Source: Malachius bipustulatus
Lineage: Eukaryota > Arthropoda > Insecta > Coleoptera > Melyridae
Length of the DNA stretch: 64,000 nt
Assembly (NCBI GenBank): GCA_910589415.1
Contig: OU342630.1
Coordinates: forward strand, 44,672,012 to 44,736,011
Direction of reading: 5' to 3'
Shown here: positions 33,692 to 44,349 of the stretch, one piece after another
Layout: each line of letters begins with the position of its first letter
Numbering within the stretch: the first letter of the stretch is position 1
Translations under genes and position numbers: made by a program
The notes under the pieces: model-generated
What the model saw: the letters and a program-made list of their open reading frames with translations, nothing else
What the model was told of the DNA's origin: nothing
Databases searched by the model: none

Positions 33692-34817
33692 TGTTTTAAA
33701 TTTACATTGACATCTATCTTGCAAAAATATTGTAATAATTAATAATATTAAGTAAGGGACAAGTGTCGCATTCAATGTCCTTTTATGAAGTCGATGACAA
33801 AGTCGTAGTTTTATTACCAATTTTTTTGGAAACCCGTGGATAGATAGACAAACAATACGAAAAGTGGTTCATCTCGATCGATTACTATATTTGAAAAAAT
33901 ATATTTTGGGCATGCAGTTAATCAAAATAATTGTTTATTTAGAATACGCTACATTTCTTTTGTACTAATCTTTCGAGACAATTTCAATCCTTCATCAGAT
34001 AAGATGAAAAACGAGGCTAAAAGTAGACTTGTATGCCAGATGTTGTACAATATAAGAAAACTGTTCGTTCCGGACATTGGTAGTGAAATAAAAATGACGA
34101 CGGTGGAACTAAATTTGAAGATATCATTTTTATGAAATGAAATTGAAGAAATTATAGGCCTGAGAGAAATATGTGGTTTGTGGATCTTCGGTAGCTAGTT
34201 AGTTGCTTGGCTTGGTTTAATAGAGATCATCTTGGGTATCTAGACAATGTATTTAAAATTATTTGTCTGTTGAAATATTATTAACTAATCGCATGTAGTC
34301 TTCTTTTCTATGCATACTGTTCCTTTTCTTTTATTGAAAACTGGGTTCCACGAGTGTCTTTCTTATCAATAAAATTAGTTATTTAAAAGTGCTTAAAGTA
34401 AAGTTAGTTAGTTATTATAAAATCAGTATAATATTACTGATTTTGTTGAAGTCACTGGAGTTATGAAGAGAGTCTTCGGAATTATACGATCAATAAGCTC
34501 AATTGCATCGATTGCAAGTCCTCAATTATTTGGGTTCTCGGGGCTCCAGACTTGACAACTGTCAGGACGATGGGTGAAATACCCGACTCCAATTCGACAG
34601 GCTATTAAAATTGTCTTTATACTCATTAGACCTACCTACCTACGGTGTTTTTAGTAATAAAAATTACCAAGATTCTTTCGCACAAATCGTAAGCAAACAT
34701 CTAAGTAAACAGTCATAAGAGAAATCCCATCCGAATTCAATGGCACACTGCATGCTTTAGGTATTCTTCCTGACTGTTTAAGGATTTATGGTTTTAGGTA
34801 TAGTTGGACCAGAGATA
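33692..34817. other. Intergenic with one dispersed repeat
   Basis: Apart from the repeat at 33890-34080 nothing is recognised. A segment near 34770 (ACTGTTTAAGGATTTATGGT) recalls sequence near 16835. Confidence 0.4.
33890..34080 (-). repeat. Dispersed repeat, copy 1 (partner at 45010-45240)
   Basis: Read on the minus strand, CATCTTATCTGATGAAGGAT, TCGAAAGATTAGTACAAAAG and TCTAAATAAACAATTATTTT match the plus-strand copy at 45010-45240. The repeat carries a CTGATGA...CGAAA segment with weak stem II pairing, so it is not called a hammerhead. The identity of the element is unknown. Confidence 0.55.
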
Positions 34818-35709
34818 TAAATCCATAATCTAATTTGTATCTTCATGTGAGTGGGAAAAGGAGTAACCGATCGCATAAACAGAGGATTGCGGTGAAAATG
34901 GCAATGCTGTCAGAGACCTTCGCGATGAGAGCCAGTGGCGTAGATTTTTCAAGATAATTATTAGTTCCTGTGTATTTAGGACGAAAAATAGCGAGTTTGG
35001 GTTACTTTGTATGATTAATGGAATACTGTACTTATCTGTCTGTATGAAGATTAATCCCATAAAACACTTTTCTTAGATGTACAGAAAGCCAAAGCAACCT
35101 CTTCTCCTGATTCACAGGAAAGCTAAGACAATACACAGGTACTTTAGCATTTAACTTGTAGATTACAAAAGACATTCATAATATTTTTTGTTATTTATTA
35201 TTAGACTCTCAATAAAGATGATTTGTGAAATTTTTGAGACAAATGTATAGATATTTCCAAATTAAACAGGAACGCAAATCTTAGGAAGGAACTGGTGTAA
35301 CAGTTGAAGTTGTTAAAGTCATCCAATATGTGAACATCTTCTGAGATAACGGTATTAGAGAATAATTAGAAAATTGTAAATATCGAACCAAATTGACGCC
35401 GATGATGTATATTAGGGATTATTTTGATAATTGGGCTTTAGGTTCCTGCTTACTATTTTCGAAGTTACCAATCGGAAGTTTAACGTTTCGAGACTGATTA
35501 GTCCCTTGATCACAGTTAATAATAAGTAAAGTACAAATAAAAATTGAAAAGTAAAATTAAAATATAAAATATAATTATGACATTTAGATTTGTCAAAATC
35601 TAAAACTTCAAAAATAGTAAGCCTGAACCTAAAGCCGAATAATTATCAAAATAATACCTAATATACTTACAATGGGACGTACTGTTGAAATTTGTCACAG
35701 TAGGTACCT

Positions 35710-37187
35710 TGTAACACTTGTAAAATTATAATGACTGAAAAAAAAAGGGAAGCATTATTTATGTGTTTGATTCTGTGATTTATTTTATTTATGTTTTGTT
35801 AATTGATATTAGAGTCAAGCTTAGGGTTTAGGACCATCCTGTATACCTCCTGGATAGTGTAGCAATTGTTGTATTTTCTTTCTGTCTTGCTTTTCATTCA
35901 TTTTCTCTCTTGTTGGACAGTCCATGCTCACCTCCGTATTCAGATTTCTCTTTATCAGTGTTATCTGCAAGAGATAATGGGAATTAATAATTTTTATACT
36001 AATTGGATATATTCATTTTTGGAGATTTTTCAATTCTCAGTTAATTATTAGCTAATTACTACGGGCATAAGAGACCAGAGCAGCTAGTGTTGGCCTTGTG
36101 TAACAATTTGTTTCAATTGTACCTTCGGGGATTTAGTAGGCCCACACGAGAATTGGTTCATCGGGTATCCTTGGTTGTTTTAAGGATAGTTTAAGGGAAC
36201 CATTCCTGTACAGGGATAGAAAAGCTGTTGTTTGTGTCTTCTTACACCACCTAAAGTGCCTAAACAAAACTCCCTAGGGACTAGGGGTAAGTTCGATTGA
36301 GCAAAATCTCCATTACAGACCACTGTCTAATATTCTAATTTGTTCTTGTAGAGTTTTGTTTTTCTTTTCGTTGAATTTTGGGGTGCTGTCTTACCTCATC
36401 TCGAGCTTCGGTGATACTACTCGGGACCGAACACCTGGTACCTGTCCAACCTCCTGGTATCGACCTCGTCTTCACAGAAGGGGCTACTCCTTGTCGACCG
36501 ATAGTTGGTCCGGGCCACATCAACTGCGCCCCAGGCCACCGCTTCCCTAGAAGTCTTGTTCGTAAGCGGTCCAGTCGTTCAAGGTAGGAACGTTCCAATT
36601 ATTTAACCACCGTCAATTCTGCCACTAAAAGTACGACGTTAAAAACTATCCAGTCATACACGGACTACAGTCATTGGGGCCATACTAGCCTCGGGAAGAA
36701 TTCCGACGTCAGTGATGAACTTGATTTTCCTAATGTTTGTTATTATTTATTAATTTATAAGTACTTACCGGTTATTCTATCATTTCAATTAGGCTGATAT
36801 ACCTAGGCAGGTAGATACCTACTCAATGTTGTAAACCATCGAGGTAGCGCTACTCCGGAGGTATGAAGTAATAAACAACCGAATTGTATAGTTTGTGTTA
36901 TACCTATCATAACGTTCATGGATTATAAATTAAACCAGTGATAAAAAATAGATAAGGGAGAAATTTTAGAACATATAACCTAACCTAAGATAATAAACTA
37001 GCTCTTGTTTTCTCTTCCTTGTTTTGTTTTTTTTTGTTTTTGTTTTTCAGGACAGACGATATCGTGGCCTGCCGTAATCGCGGCTTTACCCTATATCACG
37101 TAAGAGTCTCTGAGCTCTAATTATTTTCTTTATTTTTATACTTAATTGTATGATTTTAAGTGACGTAGGTGAAAACCAAACGTTACA
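35710..37187 (+). repeat. 5' LTR of the gypsy element
   Basis: 1478 bp, TG...CA, same length as the 3' LTR. Includes a GC-richer block (about 36390-36600) and a TTTCAGGACAG intron-acceptor-like segment near 37048. Open frames inside recur identically in the 3' LTR and are not genes. Confidence 0.95.
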
Positions 37188-37189
37188 TC

Positions 37190-37202
37190 TGGCGCCCAAC
37201 GT
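37190..37202 (+). promoter_or_regulatory. Primer-binding site, tRNA-Lys type
   Basis: TGGCGCCCAACGT lies two bases after the LTR. It is complementary to the 3' end (with CCA) of insect tRNA-Lys(CUU), as I recall that tRNA. It primes minus-strand DNA synthesis. Confidence 0.8.
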
Positions 37203-37967
37203 AATAATTATTGCCCGTTTTTTTTTCAATCTTACTTTTTTTCTCAAAAATTCGGTGGACTGGATAGTACCTACCTACTTGATATATTTTTTTTTTGGTT
37301 GACGATAAACTTATATTTCATCTGCTTTGTGATTACTATATTTTGTTTGGTGTCTGTATATAATAATTGTTGGATTTTTTTTTACATAGGTGTGTCTAGG
37401 TTACTAGTGATAGGTACCTCTTTTTTTTTCTTTTTCTTCCCCTCTTCTAAGGAAGGGTGGGGGTATACAGGATTTTTTTTAAATTTGCTAATAATTAAAT
37501 CCTAGAATCACGGTAAAATTTATTGTAGTTTATGGGGAAGTGATAATATTAGTCCTGATAATTTAGTTTTTTTTTCCATGGTTTTATCTGAAGAATTTGT
37601 GCTTGAATTGATAATGATTTAAATGCGAGTAATTAGGTTTAAATAAAGTTTGTTGTAAATATATCTTTATTTTGATTGGAATTTTGTGGGTAATTGTACA
37701 TAGGGATAATAATATTATTTGATATTATATTTAATTAATAAATAAGTTAAATCCAGCGATAAATTAGGAAGATATTTAGAATAAAGATTAATTCTAACTG
37801 GGGGAATAAATTGCACTCCGATAAATAGATAAACTACCAATCCCTGTCATAAATATTTACTATAATTCAATAACTAGCAATTATTTACATATTTACATTA
37901 TATACAAATTATTAACACGTTTAGTGTTGAGTTTTCTCGTTGGGATTTTATAACGTAACTTTTCGCT

Positions 37968-39644
37968 ATGGAGGTAAATCGCTTGCTTGGTGATGAGTTG
38001 ACATATGAACTGCTGGTAAGAGGTTGCGAATTAGGCGCTACCGTCGCTGAAAAACGAAATTTGCTTCGACAAGCGCTTCAGTCGGAAAAGAATGGAGTAC
38101 CATTCACCTCCGAATACAAATGTGACTCAGGTGGTGAGCTTGATCTTTGCTCGGCAAAACTTGATGATCTCACGGGGTGCATCCAGGACTTCGATAATGA
38201 GAACTTTGATAACGACTATCGTAGAATCAAATCCAGATTGCTTCACATAGAAGGTCGACTTAGACGAATAGCTACGACAACACCGGTAGAAGAAAGGAAG
38301 AAGAGTAATTTATTCATGTTTTGTAATGGATTATTTGAAGCTTTGGAGGATGCGTTGAAGATAGCTCAACTCGGGACAAATAAATCTTCGGAGAGGTCCA
38401 TCTTAGATGAGCCTAACCTCTTATTACCCTCGATTGTATCTAGGTCCTCTGGGAACAGTGGCGCAACACCGAATAATACGCCTAGCCATTCGTTTCAGGA
38501 AGAGCCCCATCTTCCAGTAGCAGACTTAATCGATTTGGGTCTAGCTCCAGAGGTGAATGTTAGTTCAACTTGTGTGGCAACAGTCTCTCACGACAACCAC
38601 CATGGACCTAATGTAGCACAAAGAGAGTCCTGTGCTCGAGGTGCAGAGCAGATATCTCGACAGCTGAATCGAATGCATTTTCCTTCAGGGGCGGAGAATG
38701 CGGATGGGTGTCAAAATAGACGCGTTTCCTTCTCTTCATATCCACAAGAGAATCCTGTTGTCGAGTTTCCACCCTCTGATCGTCTTCAGTCTTCGTCAAC
38801 TTTTCTGGAACCATATTCAGGAAGAATAGGAGTTCGCCCAGGTGGAGCCCACATAACTTATCGCGACTTTTGGAAATGGAAGTTGACCTTCGATGGTAGT
38901 GGAAGTGTGACATCATTTCTGGAAGACCTCGAAGAAATGGCAGAGGCTCGAGGAGTTTCCCCTAAGGAATTATTCCTTGCCGCGTCGGAATTCCTGAAAG
39001 GAGATGCCCTGCTGTGGTATCGACCTAGGAAGTACGAGTTCCGAGACTGGATGGATTTTAAAAGGAAACTAAGAGATGCCTTCTTACCGCCGGACTACGA
39101 AGCTAACCTGCTGGAAGATATAAGGAGGAGGACACAGGGACCGGATGAGAAACTGGTATTGTTCGTCTCTCGCATGCAGGGCATGTTTGGCAAGTTGGCA
39201 AGTCCGCCTTCTGAGGAAGAGCAGGTTCACTTCATCCGAAGAAATTTGCTCCCGTACTTGCACACGGCCCTGGCGCTGCAAGAAATTCAGACTATAGACG
39301 AATTGTTGAAGTTAGGCAGAGTCATTGAAGAATCGCGATGGAGGGCAAAACAGTACTGTCCCCCCACCACCAATGCCAATTTGCTGCAGGAGCCTAGCTT
39401 AGCTTACCACCCTCTCAACTCCAACCGCCCTAGGAAATTAGCGGCGATACAGAAGAATTCGTCAAATCCCGAGACCCAAGTTCGTAACGCCAATCTCATC
39501 TGCTGGCGATGCAAACAAACTGGACACATGAGATCTTCCTGTCCGCAAGCGTCGACCTTGACATGCTATCGGTGTGGGACTAAGGGATACGCCGTTCAAA
39601 ATTGTCTGACCTGCTCGGGAAACGCCGAGCGAAGTCATCAGTAA
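37968..39644 (+). CDS. gag: Gag polyprotein (capsid and nucleocapsid)
   Basis: 558 residues from an ATG at 37968, about 780 bp after the primer site. Residues of about 302-455 (WKWKLTFDGSG...ALLWYRPRK...) match the retrotransposon Gag capsid domain, which builds the cytoplasmic particle. Residues 512-525 form a standard CCHC zinc knuckle (C-x2-C-x4-H-x4-C). Residues 533-546 repeat the spacing but have Tyr in place of His; a degenerate second knuckle also occurs in related insect elements. The N-terminal third is not recognised. The last residues overlap pol, and the slippery heptamer is eight codons before the stop. No frame damage is seen. Confidence 0.9.
   Translation: MEVNRLLGDELTYELLVRGCELGATVAEKRNLLRQALQSEKNGVPFTSEYKCDSGGELDLCSAKLDDLTGCIQDFDNENFDNDYRRIKSRLLHIEGRLRRIATTTPVEERKKSNLFMFCNGLFEALEDALKIAQLGTNKSSERSILDEPNLLLPSIVSRSSGNSGATPNNTPSHSFQEEPHLPVADLIDLGLAPEVNVSSTCVATVSHDNHHGPNVAQRESCARGAEQISRQLNRMHFPSGAENADGCQNRRVSFSSYPQENPVVEFPPSDRLQSSSTFLEPYSGRIGVRPGGAHITYRDFWKWKLTFDGSGSVTSFLEDLEEMAEARGVSPKELFLAASEFLKGDALLWYRPRKYEFRDWMDFKRKLRDAFLPPDYEANLLEDIRRRTQGPDEKLVLFVSRMQGMFGKLASPPSEEEQVHFIRRNLLPYLHTALALQEIQTIDELLKLGRVIEESRWRAKQYCPPTTNANLLQEPSLAYHPLNSNRPRKLAAIQKNSSNPETQVRNANLICWRCKQTGHMRSSCPQASTLTCYRCGTKGYAVQNCLTCSGNAERSHQ
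39617..39623 (+). promoter_or_regulatory. -1 ribosomal frameshift slippery site
   Basis: G GGA AAC is a canonical X XXY YYZ heptamer, correctly phased in the gag frame (tcG GGA AAC). Slipping back one base gives GGG AAA CGC and enters the pol frame exactly. A possible downstream stem (AGCCGG 39644-39649 with CCGGCT 39674-39679) is about 20 nt away, farther than usual. Confidence 0.8.
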
Positions 39645-42600
39645 GCCGGCTGAATGACTGTGGATCTGCTAAACCGGCTAACCCCAACATTCATTGTATA
39701 TTGGAATATGTGTTATCCCATGCTAAGGGAGACTGCCGCCCTTACGTGGAAGTTTCTGTTTTTGGCTGCAAAATGCTTGGTTTGTTGGACTCAGGTGCAA
39801 CAACAACCTGCGTAGGACAGAATGGATACGATCTCCTTAGGAAGCTTGGTTTGAAACTTCAGCCCAGTTCGATCTCAGTTACTGTCGCCAATGGAGGCTC
39901 GTGCGTCAGTCTTGGCGTGATCAGTGCACCGATTCGTTTGTTGGACCAGGTTCACGTGATGGAAATGCTGGTAATACCTGAGCTACCGCAGACGTTGATT
40001 CTGGGAGCGGATTTTTGGGTTACCATGAATATTGTTCCTGATCTTCGAAACGACGTGTGGCATTTTGGTCGGGGAGAGATGAGCCCTTCCATTTGCGGAA
40101 TTTTGGCTGAAGGACACCTAACACCTGTGCAGGAATCCGAGTTGACCAAGCTCTTAGAAGAAAAATTCCTCGAGATGGGAACCCATTTAGGTCACACTAC
40201 CTTGGTCGAACATGAGATAGTGACGGATGCGAGACCTATTAAACAACGCTACTATCCCATGTCCCCGGTGAAGCAGAAGATAATTGATGAAGAGCTGACG
40301 AAGATGCTCGAGCTTGGTGTTGTGGAACCTTCAAAGAGTCCTTGGTCGTCACCGTTGCTTTTAATACCCAAGAAGGATAACAGTTATAGGGTATGTGTCG
40401 ACTATAGAGCATTGAACGCTGTCACGAAAAAGGATGCATATCCCATTCCTTATGTGTCCGCTATACTAGACCGCCTTAGAGGAGCCAAGTTTTTGAGTTC
40501 CATGGACATTCGGAGTGCCTATTGGCAGGTAGGAATGAAGGAGTCTAGTCGTGAATTTACCGCCTTCACAGTTCCTGGGAGGGGATTGTTCCAGTTCCGG
40601 CGAATGCCTTTCGGACTGACCAATGCCCCTGCCACCTGGTCTCGTCTTGTAGACACTGTTTTGGGTGCGGATCTAGAACCCCATGTGTTTGTTTATCTCG
40701 ACGATGTCATAATCATCAGTCCAGATTTTAAAACCCACCTGGAAATCCTCGGCAAAGTTTTTGATCGCCTCACTGCCGCTGGACTCACTCTCAAGCGGGA
40801 GAAGTGCAATTTTTGTAGACCCTCCCTGAAATATCTGGGGTATGTCGTCGACTCAACCGGTCTTAGAGTAGACCCCGAGAAAGTGGAAGCCATCTTAAAT
40901 ATACCAGTCCCGTCAACAGCACCCCAGGTACGTTCATTCCTAGGAGTTTGTGGATGGTATAGAAGGTTCATACCTGACTTCTCAACGGTTGTGGCACCGT
41001 TGACAAGACTCACCCAGAAGTCCGTGCCTTTCTTATGGACAAAGTTGTGTGAGGAGGCCTTCCGAAAAATCAAGGACTATTTAGTATCGGCCCCAATCTT
41101 GACTTGTCCTGATTTTGAACGACCATTTGTCCTACAGACAGATGCCTCAGCCTTTGGCCTTGGAGCCGTGCTGTCGCAGAACTTCGAGGATGGAGAGAGA
41201 GTGATCTGTTACCTATCCAGATCTCTGACGAAACCGGAAAGACGCTACACCACGACCGAACGTGAGTGTTTAGCTGTATTATGGGCCGTGGAAAAGCTTC
41301 GTCACTATTTGGAAGGAGTTCACTTCACCATTATCACCGATCATTTATCTTTGGTGTGGCTCGACCGCCAAAAGGATCCAACAGGACGTCTGGCACGATG
41401 GGCTATACGACTCCAACCCTTCGACTACACTATCGTGCATCGAAAAGGGAAGGACCATATTGTTCCGGACTTCCTATCGCGGAGCGTTCCTCAAGTTGAG
41501 TCCATTCACCTTCACGTAGGCTCTTTCGACACGGCTAAAGATCCTTGGTACCGAAGAATGGTCGAGAAGGTACAGGATAGTCCACGAAGGTATCCCCAGT
41601 TCCGAGTCGAAGGAGGAACACTCTACAAATACGTGAAGTCTCGACTACCAGAATTGGCCGTTGATGCAGAGAAATGGAAAGTTGTGGTGCCAAAGGACCA
41701 CCGCAAGGACATTCTCCACACCTACCACGATGACGTAACTTCCGGTCATCTTGGATCATATAAGGTGTATTGGAAGCTGTACGAAAAGTACACTTGGCCG
41801 AAGATGCAGGCGGACGTTGCGAAGTATGTCCGCTCTTGTCAAGTCTGTGCGGCGAATAAGCCCGAACAAAAAGCACCTGCAGGCCTGATGGGAAGTAGAC
41901 CGGTCGTCACGCAGCCATGGCAGACCATTAGTTTGGATTTTGTGGGCCCACTGCCAAGGTCAAGCAAAATGAACACCCATATGTTAGTGGTCAGTGACTA
42001 TTTCAGTAAATATGTCCTCCTATTTCCGGTACGTTCCGCCACCTCCAAAGTGCTTTGCCGTTGTGTTGAAGAGGGTGTCTTCCTGGTATATGGAGTCCCT
42101 AAAAACATTATTTGTGATAATGGAGTGCAAATGAAGAGTAGAGAGTTCCAGAAATTATGTAGTCAGTATCATGCGGATTTGATGTTTACCCCTCTGTATT
42201 ATCCCAGAGCTAACCCGTGTGAAAGGGTCAATAAGACGGTGAAGACGATGATAGCCTGCTACGTTAAGGATAACCATCGGAAGTGGGATGACAATTTAGC
42301 GGCACTAGGTTGCGCTCTACGAACAGCTCGCAGCGAGGTTACGGGATACTCGCCGTTCTTTGTCAATTTTGGTCGGAACTATATCGGTGATGGCCAAGGG
42401 CATCAATCGGGGAGTGATACTGCTGAGACTCTCACCTTGGACTCGGAAGTGGAAAAGCGACGGGTAGGGTTTCAAAAGATGTATGAAGACATAGCGAAGC
42501 GTTTGAAAGCTGCAAATGAACGCTACCAGAAGACCTACAACCTACGCCGAAGACCTGTCCACTTTCAGCAAGGAGACCAGGTCTGGAGGAGGAGTAAGAT

Positions 42601-42784
42601 ACTCTCTGATGCCGCACAAGCCATCAACGCGAAGTTAGCTCCTAAATATCAAGGGCCGTTCACCGTCAAGGAGAAGGTGGGCCGTTGGACCTATGAATTG
42701 AGCGATGACAATGGAAGATCAAAGGGAATTTGGAACGTGCAGGACTTGAAACCGTACATCGCTAAAGACTTTGAACCAGGGTAA
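39617..42784 (+). CDS. pol: Pol polyprotein (protease, RT, RNase H, integrase)
   Basis: The pol frame has no ATG at its start and is best read as a Gag-Pol fusion by -1 frameshift. Numbering codons from 39602: aspartic protease L-L-D-S-G-A (Asp63), reverse transcriptase with Y-L-D-D (365-368), RNase H with Q-T-D-A-S (Asp514) and T-E-R-E-C, an integrase zinc-binding HHCC region (GHLG...C-Q-V-C), and integrase core D779 (LDFVGPLP), D839 (CDNG) and E874 (PCERVN), the D,D35E triad. The tail (GPFTVKEKVG) resembles the GPY/F domain. It copies the RNA to DNA and inserts it. About 1055 residues, intact, ending in TAA. Confidence 0.92.
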   Translation, partial: GKRRAKSSVSRLNDCGSAKPANPNIHCILEYVLSHAKGDCRPYVEVSVFGCKMLGLLDSGATTTCVGQNGYDLLRKLGLKLQPSSISVTVANGGSCVSLGVISAPIRLLDQVHVMEMLVIPELPQTLILGADFWVTMNIVPDLRNDVWHFGRGEMSPSICGILAEGHLTPVQESELTKLLEEKFLEMGTHLGHTTLVEHEIVTDARPIKQRYYPMSPVKQKIIDEELTKMLELGVVEPSKSPWSSPLLLIPKKDNSYRVCVDYRALNAVTKKDAYPIPYVSAILDRLRGAKFLSSMDIRSAYWQVGMKESSREFTAFTVPGRGLFQFRRMPFGLTNAPATWSRLVDTVLGADLEPHVFVYLDDVIIISPDFKTHLEILGKVFDRLTAAGLTLKREKCNFCRPSLKYLGYVVDSTGLRVDPEKVEAILNIPVPSTAPQVRSFLGVCGWYRRFIPDFSTVVAPLTRLTQKSVPFLWTKLCEEAFRKIKDYLVSAPILTCPDFERPFVLQTDASAFGLGAVLSQNFEDGERVICYLSRSLTKPERRYTTTERECLAVLWAVEKLRHYLEGVHFTIITDHLSLVWLDRQKDPTGRLARWAIRLQPFDYTIVHRKGKDHIVPDFLSRSVPQVESIHLHVGSFDTAKDPWYRRMVEKVQDSPRRYPQFRVEGGTLYKYVKSRLPELAVDAEKWKVVVPKDHRKDILHTYHDDVTSGHLGSYKVYWKLYEKYTWPKMQADVAKYVRSCQVCAANKPEQKAPAGLMGSRPVVTQPWQTISLDFVGPLPRSSKMNTHMLVVSDYFSKYVLLFPVRSATSKVLCRCVEEGVFLVYGVPKNIICDNGVQMKSREFQKLCSQYHADLMFTPLYYPRANPCERVNKTVKTMIACYVKDNHRKWDDNLAALGCALRTARSEVTGYSPFFVNFGRNYIGDGQGHQSGSDTAETLTLDSEVEKRRVGFQKMYEDIAKRLKAANERYQKTYNLRRRPVHFQQGDQVWRRSKILSDAAQAINAKLAPKYQGPFTVKEKVGRWTYELSDDNGRSKGIWNVQDLKPYIAKDFEPG

Positions 42785-42856
42785 ATTATCACCACCAACA
42801 CTCGGGTCATCCCATTCTCCGGAAAAAACTTCACCTGATGAAGTTTTTCCTCTGTC

Positions 42857-42871
42857 GAAGAGGAGGTGGGG
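42857..42871 (+). promoter_or_regulatory. Polypurine tract
   Basis: GAAGAGGAGGTGGGG lies directly before the 3' LTR, purine but for one T. It primes plus-strand DNA synthesis. Confidence 0.85.
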
Positions 42872-44349
42872 TGTAACACTTGTAAAATTATAATGACTGA
42901 AAAAAAAAGGGAAGCATTATTTATGTGTTTGATTCTGTGATTTATTTTATTTATGTTTTGTTAATTGATATTAGAGTCAAGCTTAGGGTTTAGGACCATC
43001 CTGTATACCTCCTGGATAGTATAGCAATTGTTGTATTTTCTTTCTGTCTTGCTTTTCATTCATTTTCTCTCTTGTTGGACAGTCCATGCTCACCTCCGTA
43101 TTCAGATTTCTCTTTATCAGTGTTATCTGCAAGAGATAATGGGAATTAATAATTTTTATACTAATTGGATATATTCATTTTTGGAGATTTTTCAATTCTC
43201 AGTTAATTATTAGCTAATTACTACGGGCATAAGAGACCAGAGCAGCTAGTGTTGGCCTTGTGTAACAATTTGTTTCAATTGTACCTTCGGGGATTTAGTA
43301 GGCCCACACGAGAATTGGTTCATCGGGTATCCTTGGTTGTTTTAAGGATAGTTTAAGGGAACCATTCCTGTACAGGGATAGAAAAGCTGTTGTTTGTGTC
43401 TTCTTACACCACCTAAAGTGCCTAAACAAAACTCCCTAGGGACTAGGGGTAAGTTCGATTGAGCAAAATCTCCATTACAGACCACTGTCTAATATTCTAA
43501 TTTGTTCTTGTAGAGTTTTGTTTTTCTTTTCGTTGAATTTTGGGGTGCTGTCTTACCTCATCTCGAGCTTCGGTGATACTACTCGGGACCGAACACCTGG
43601 TACCTGTCCAACCTCCTGGTATCGACCTCGTCTTCACAGAAGGGGCTACTCCTTGTCGACCGATAGTTGGTCCGGGCCACATCAACTGCGCCCCAGGCCA
43701 CCGCTTCCCTAGAAGTCTTGTTCGTAAGCGGTCCAGTCGTTCAAGGTAGGAACGTTCCAATTATTTAACCACCGTCAATTCTGCCACTAAAAGTACGACG
43801 TTAAAAACTATCCAGTCATACACGGACTACAGTCATTGGGGCCATACTAGCCTCGGGAAGAATTCCGACGTCAGTGATGAACTTGATTTTCCTAATGTTT
43901 GTTATTATTTATTAATTTATAAGTACTTACCGGTTATTCTATCATTTCAATTAGGCTGATATACCTAGGCAGGTAGATACCTACTCAATGTTGTAAACCA
44001 TCGAGGTAGCGGTACTCCGGAGGTATGAAGTAATAAACAACCGAATTGTATAGTTTGTGTTATACCTATCATAACGTTCATGGATTATAAATTAAACCAG
44101 TGATAAAAAATAGATAAGGGAGAAATTTTAGAACATATAACCTAACCTAAGATAATAAACTAGCTCTTGTTTTCTCTTCCTTGTTTTGTTTTTTTTTGTT
44201 TTTGTTTTTCAGGACAGACGATATCGTGGCCTGCCGTAATCGCGGCTTTACCCTATATCACGTAAGAGTCTCTGAGCTCTAATTATTTTCTTTATTTTTA
44301 TACTTAATTGTATGATTTTAAGTGACGTAGGTGAAAACCAAACGTTACA
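42872..44349 (+). repeat. 3' LTR of the gypsy element
   Basis: 1478 bp; compared by eye with the 5' LTR only two substitutions are visible (GTAGTGTAGC vs AGTATAGC; TAGCGCTAC vs TAGCGGTAC). Followed by the ACCT duplication and the rest of the hAT-like element. Confidence 0.95.

Larger units (their letters stand above)
35710..44349 (+). mobile_element. Complete Ty3/gypsy LTR retrotransposon
   Basis: An 8640-bp element with 1478-bp LTRs at 35710-37187 and 42872-44349, both TGTAAC...GTTACA, and a 4-bp target duplication ACCT (35706-35709, 44350-44353). In order: LTR, primer-binding site, gag, pol (protease, reverse transcriptase, RNase H, integrase) joined by a -1 frameshift, polypurine tract, LTR. 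There is no room for env: only 87 bp separate the pol stop from the 3' LTR. Two LTR differences are visible (near 35857 and 36850), so insertion was recent. Gag and Pol frames are intact, so the element may be competent. Confidence 0.95.

Noticed and set aside
36335..36598. Open frames inside the 5' LTR, repeated at 43497-43760 in the 3' LTR
   Set aside because: They are identical because the LTRs are identical. They overlap on both strands and have no start context or domain.
36972..36992. CCTAACCTAA as insect telomeric (TTAGG) repeat
   Set aside because: Only two units, present identically in both LTRs; not a telomeric array.
42785..42871. Possible env gene in the gypsy element
   Set aside because: Only 87 bp separate the pol stop from the 3' LTR, too little for an envelope gene.
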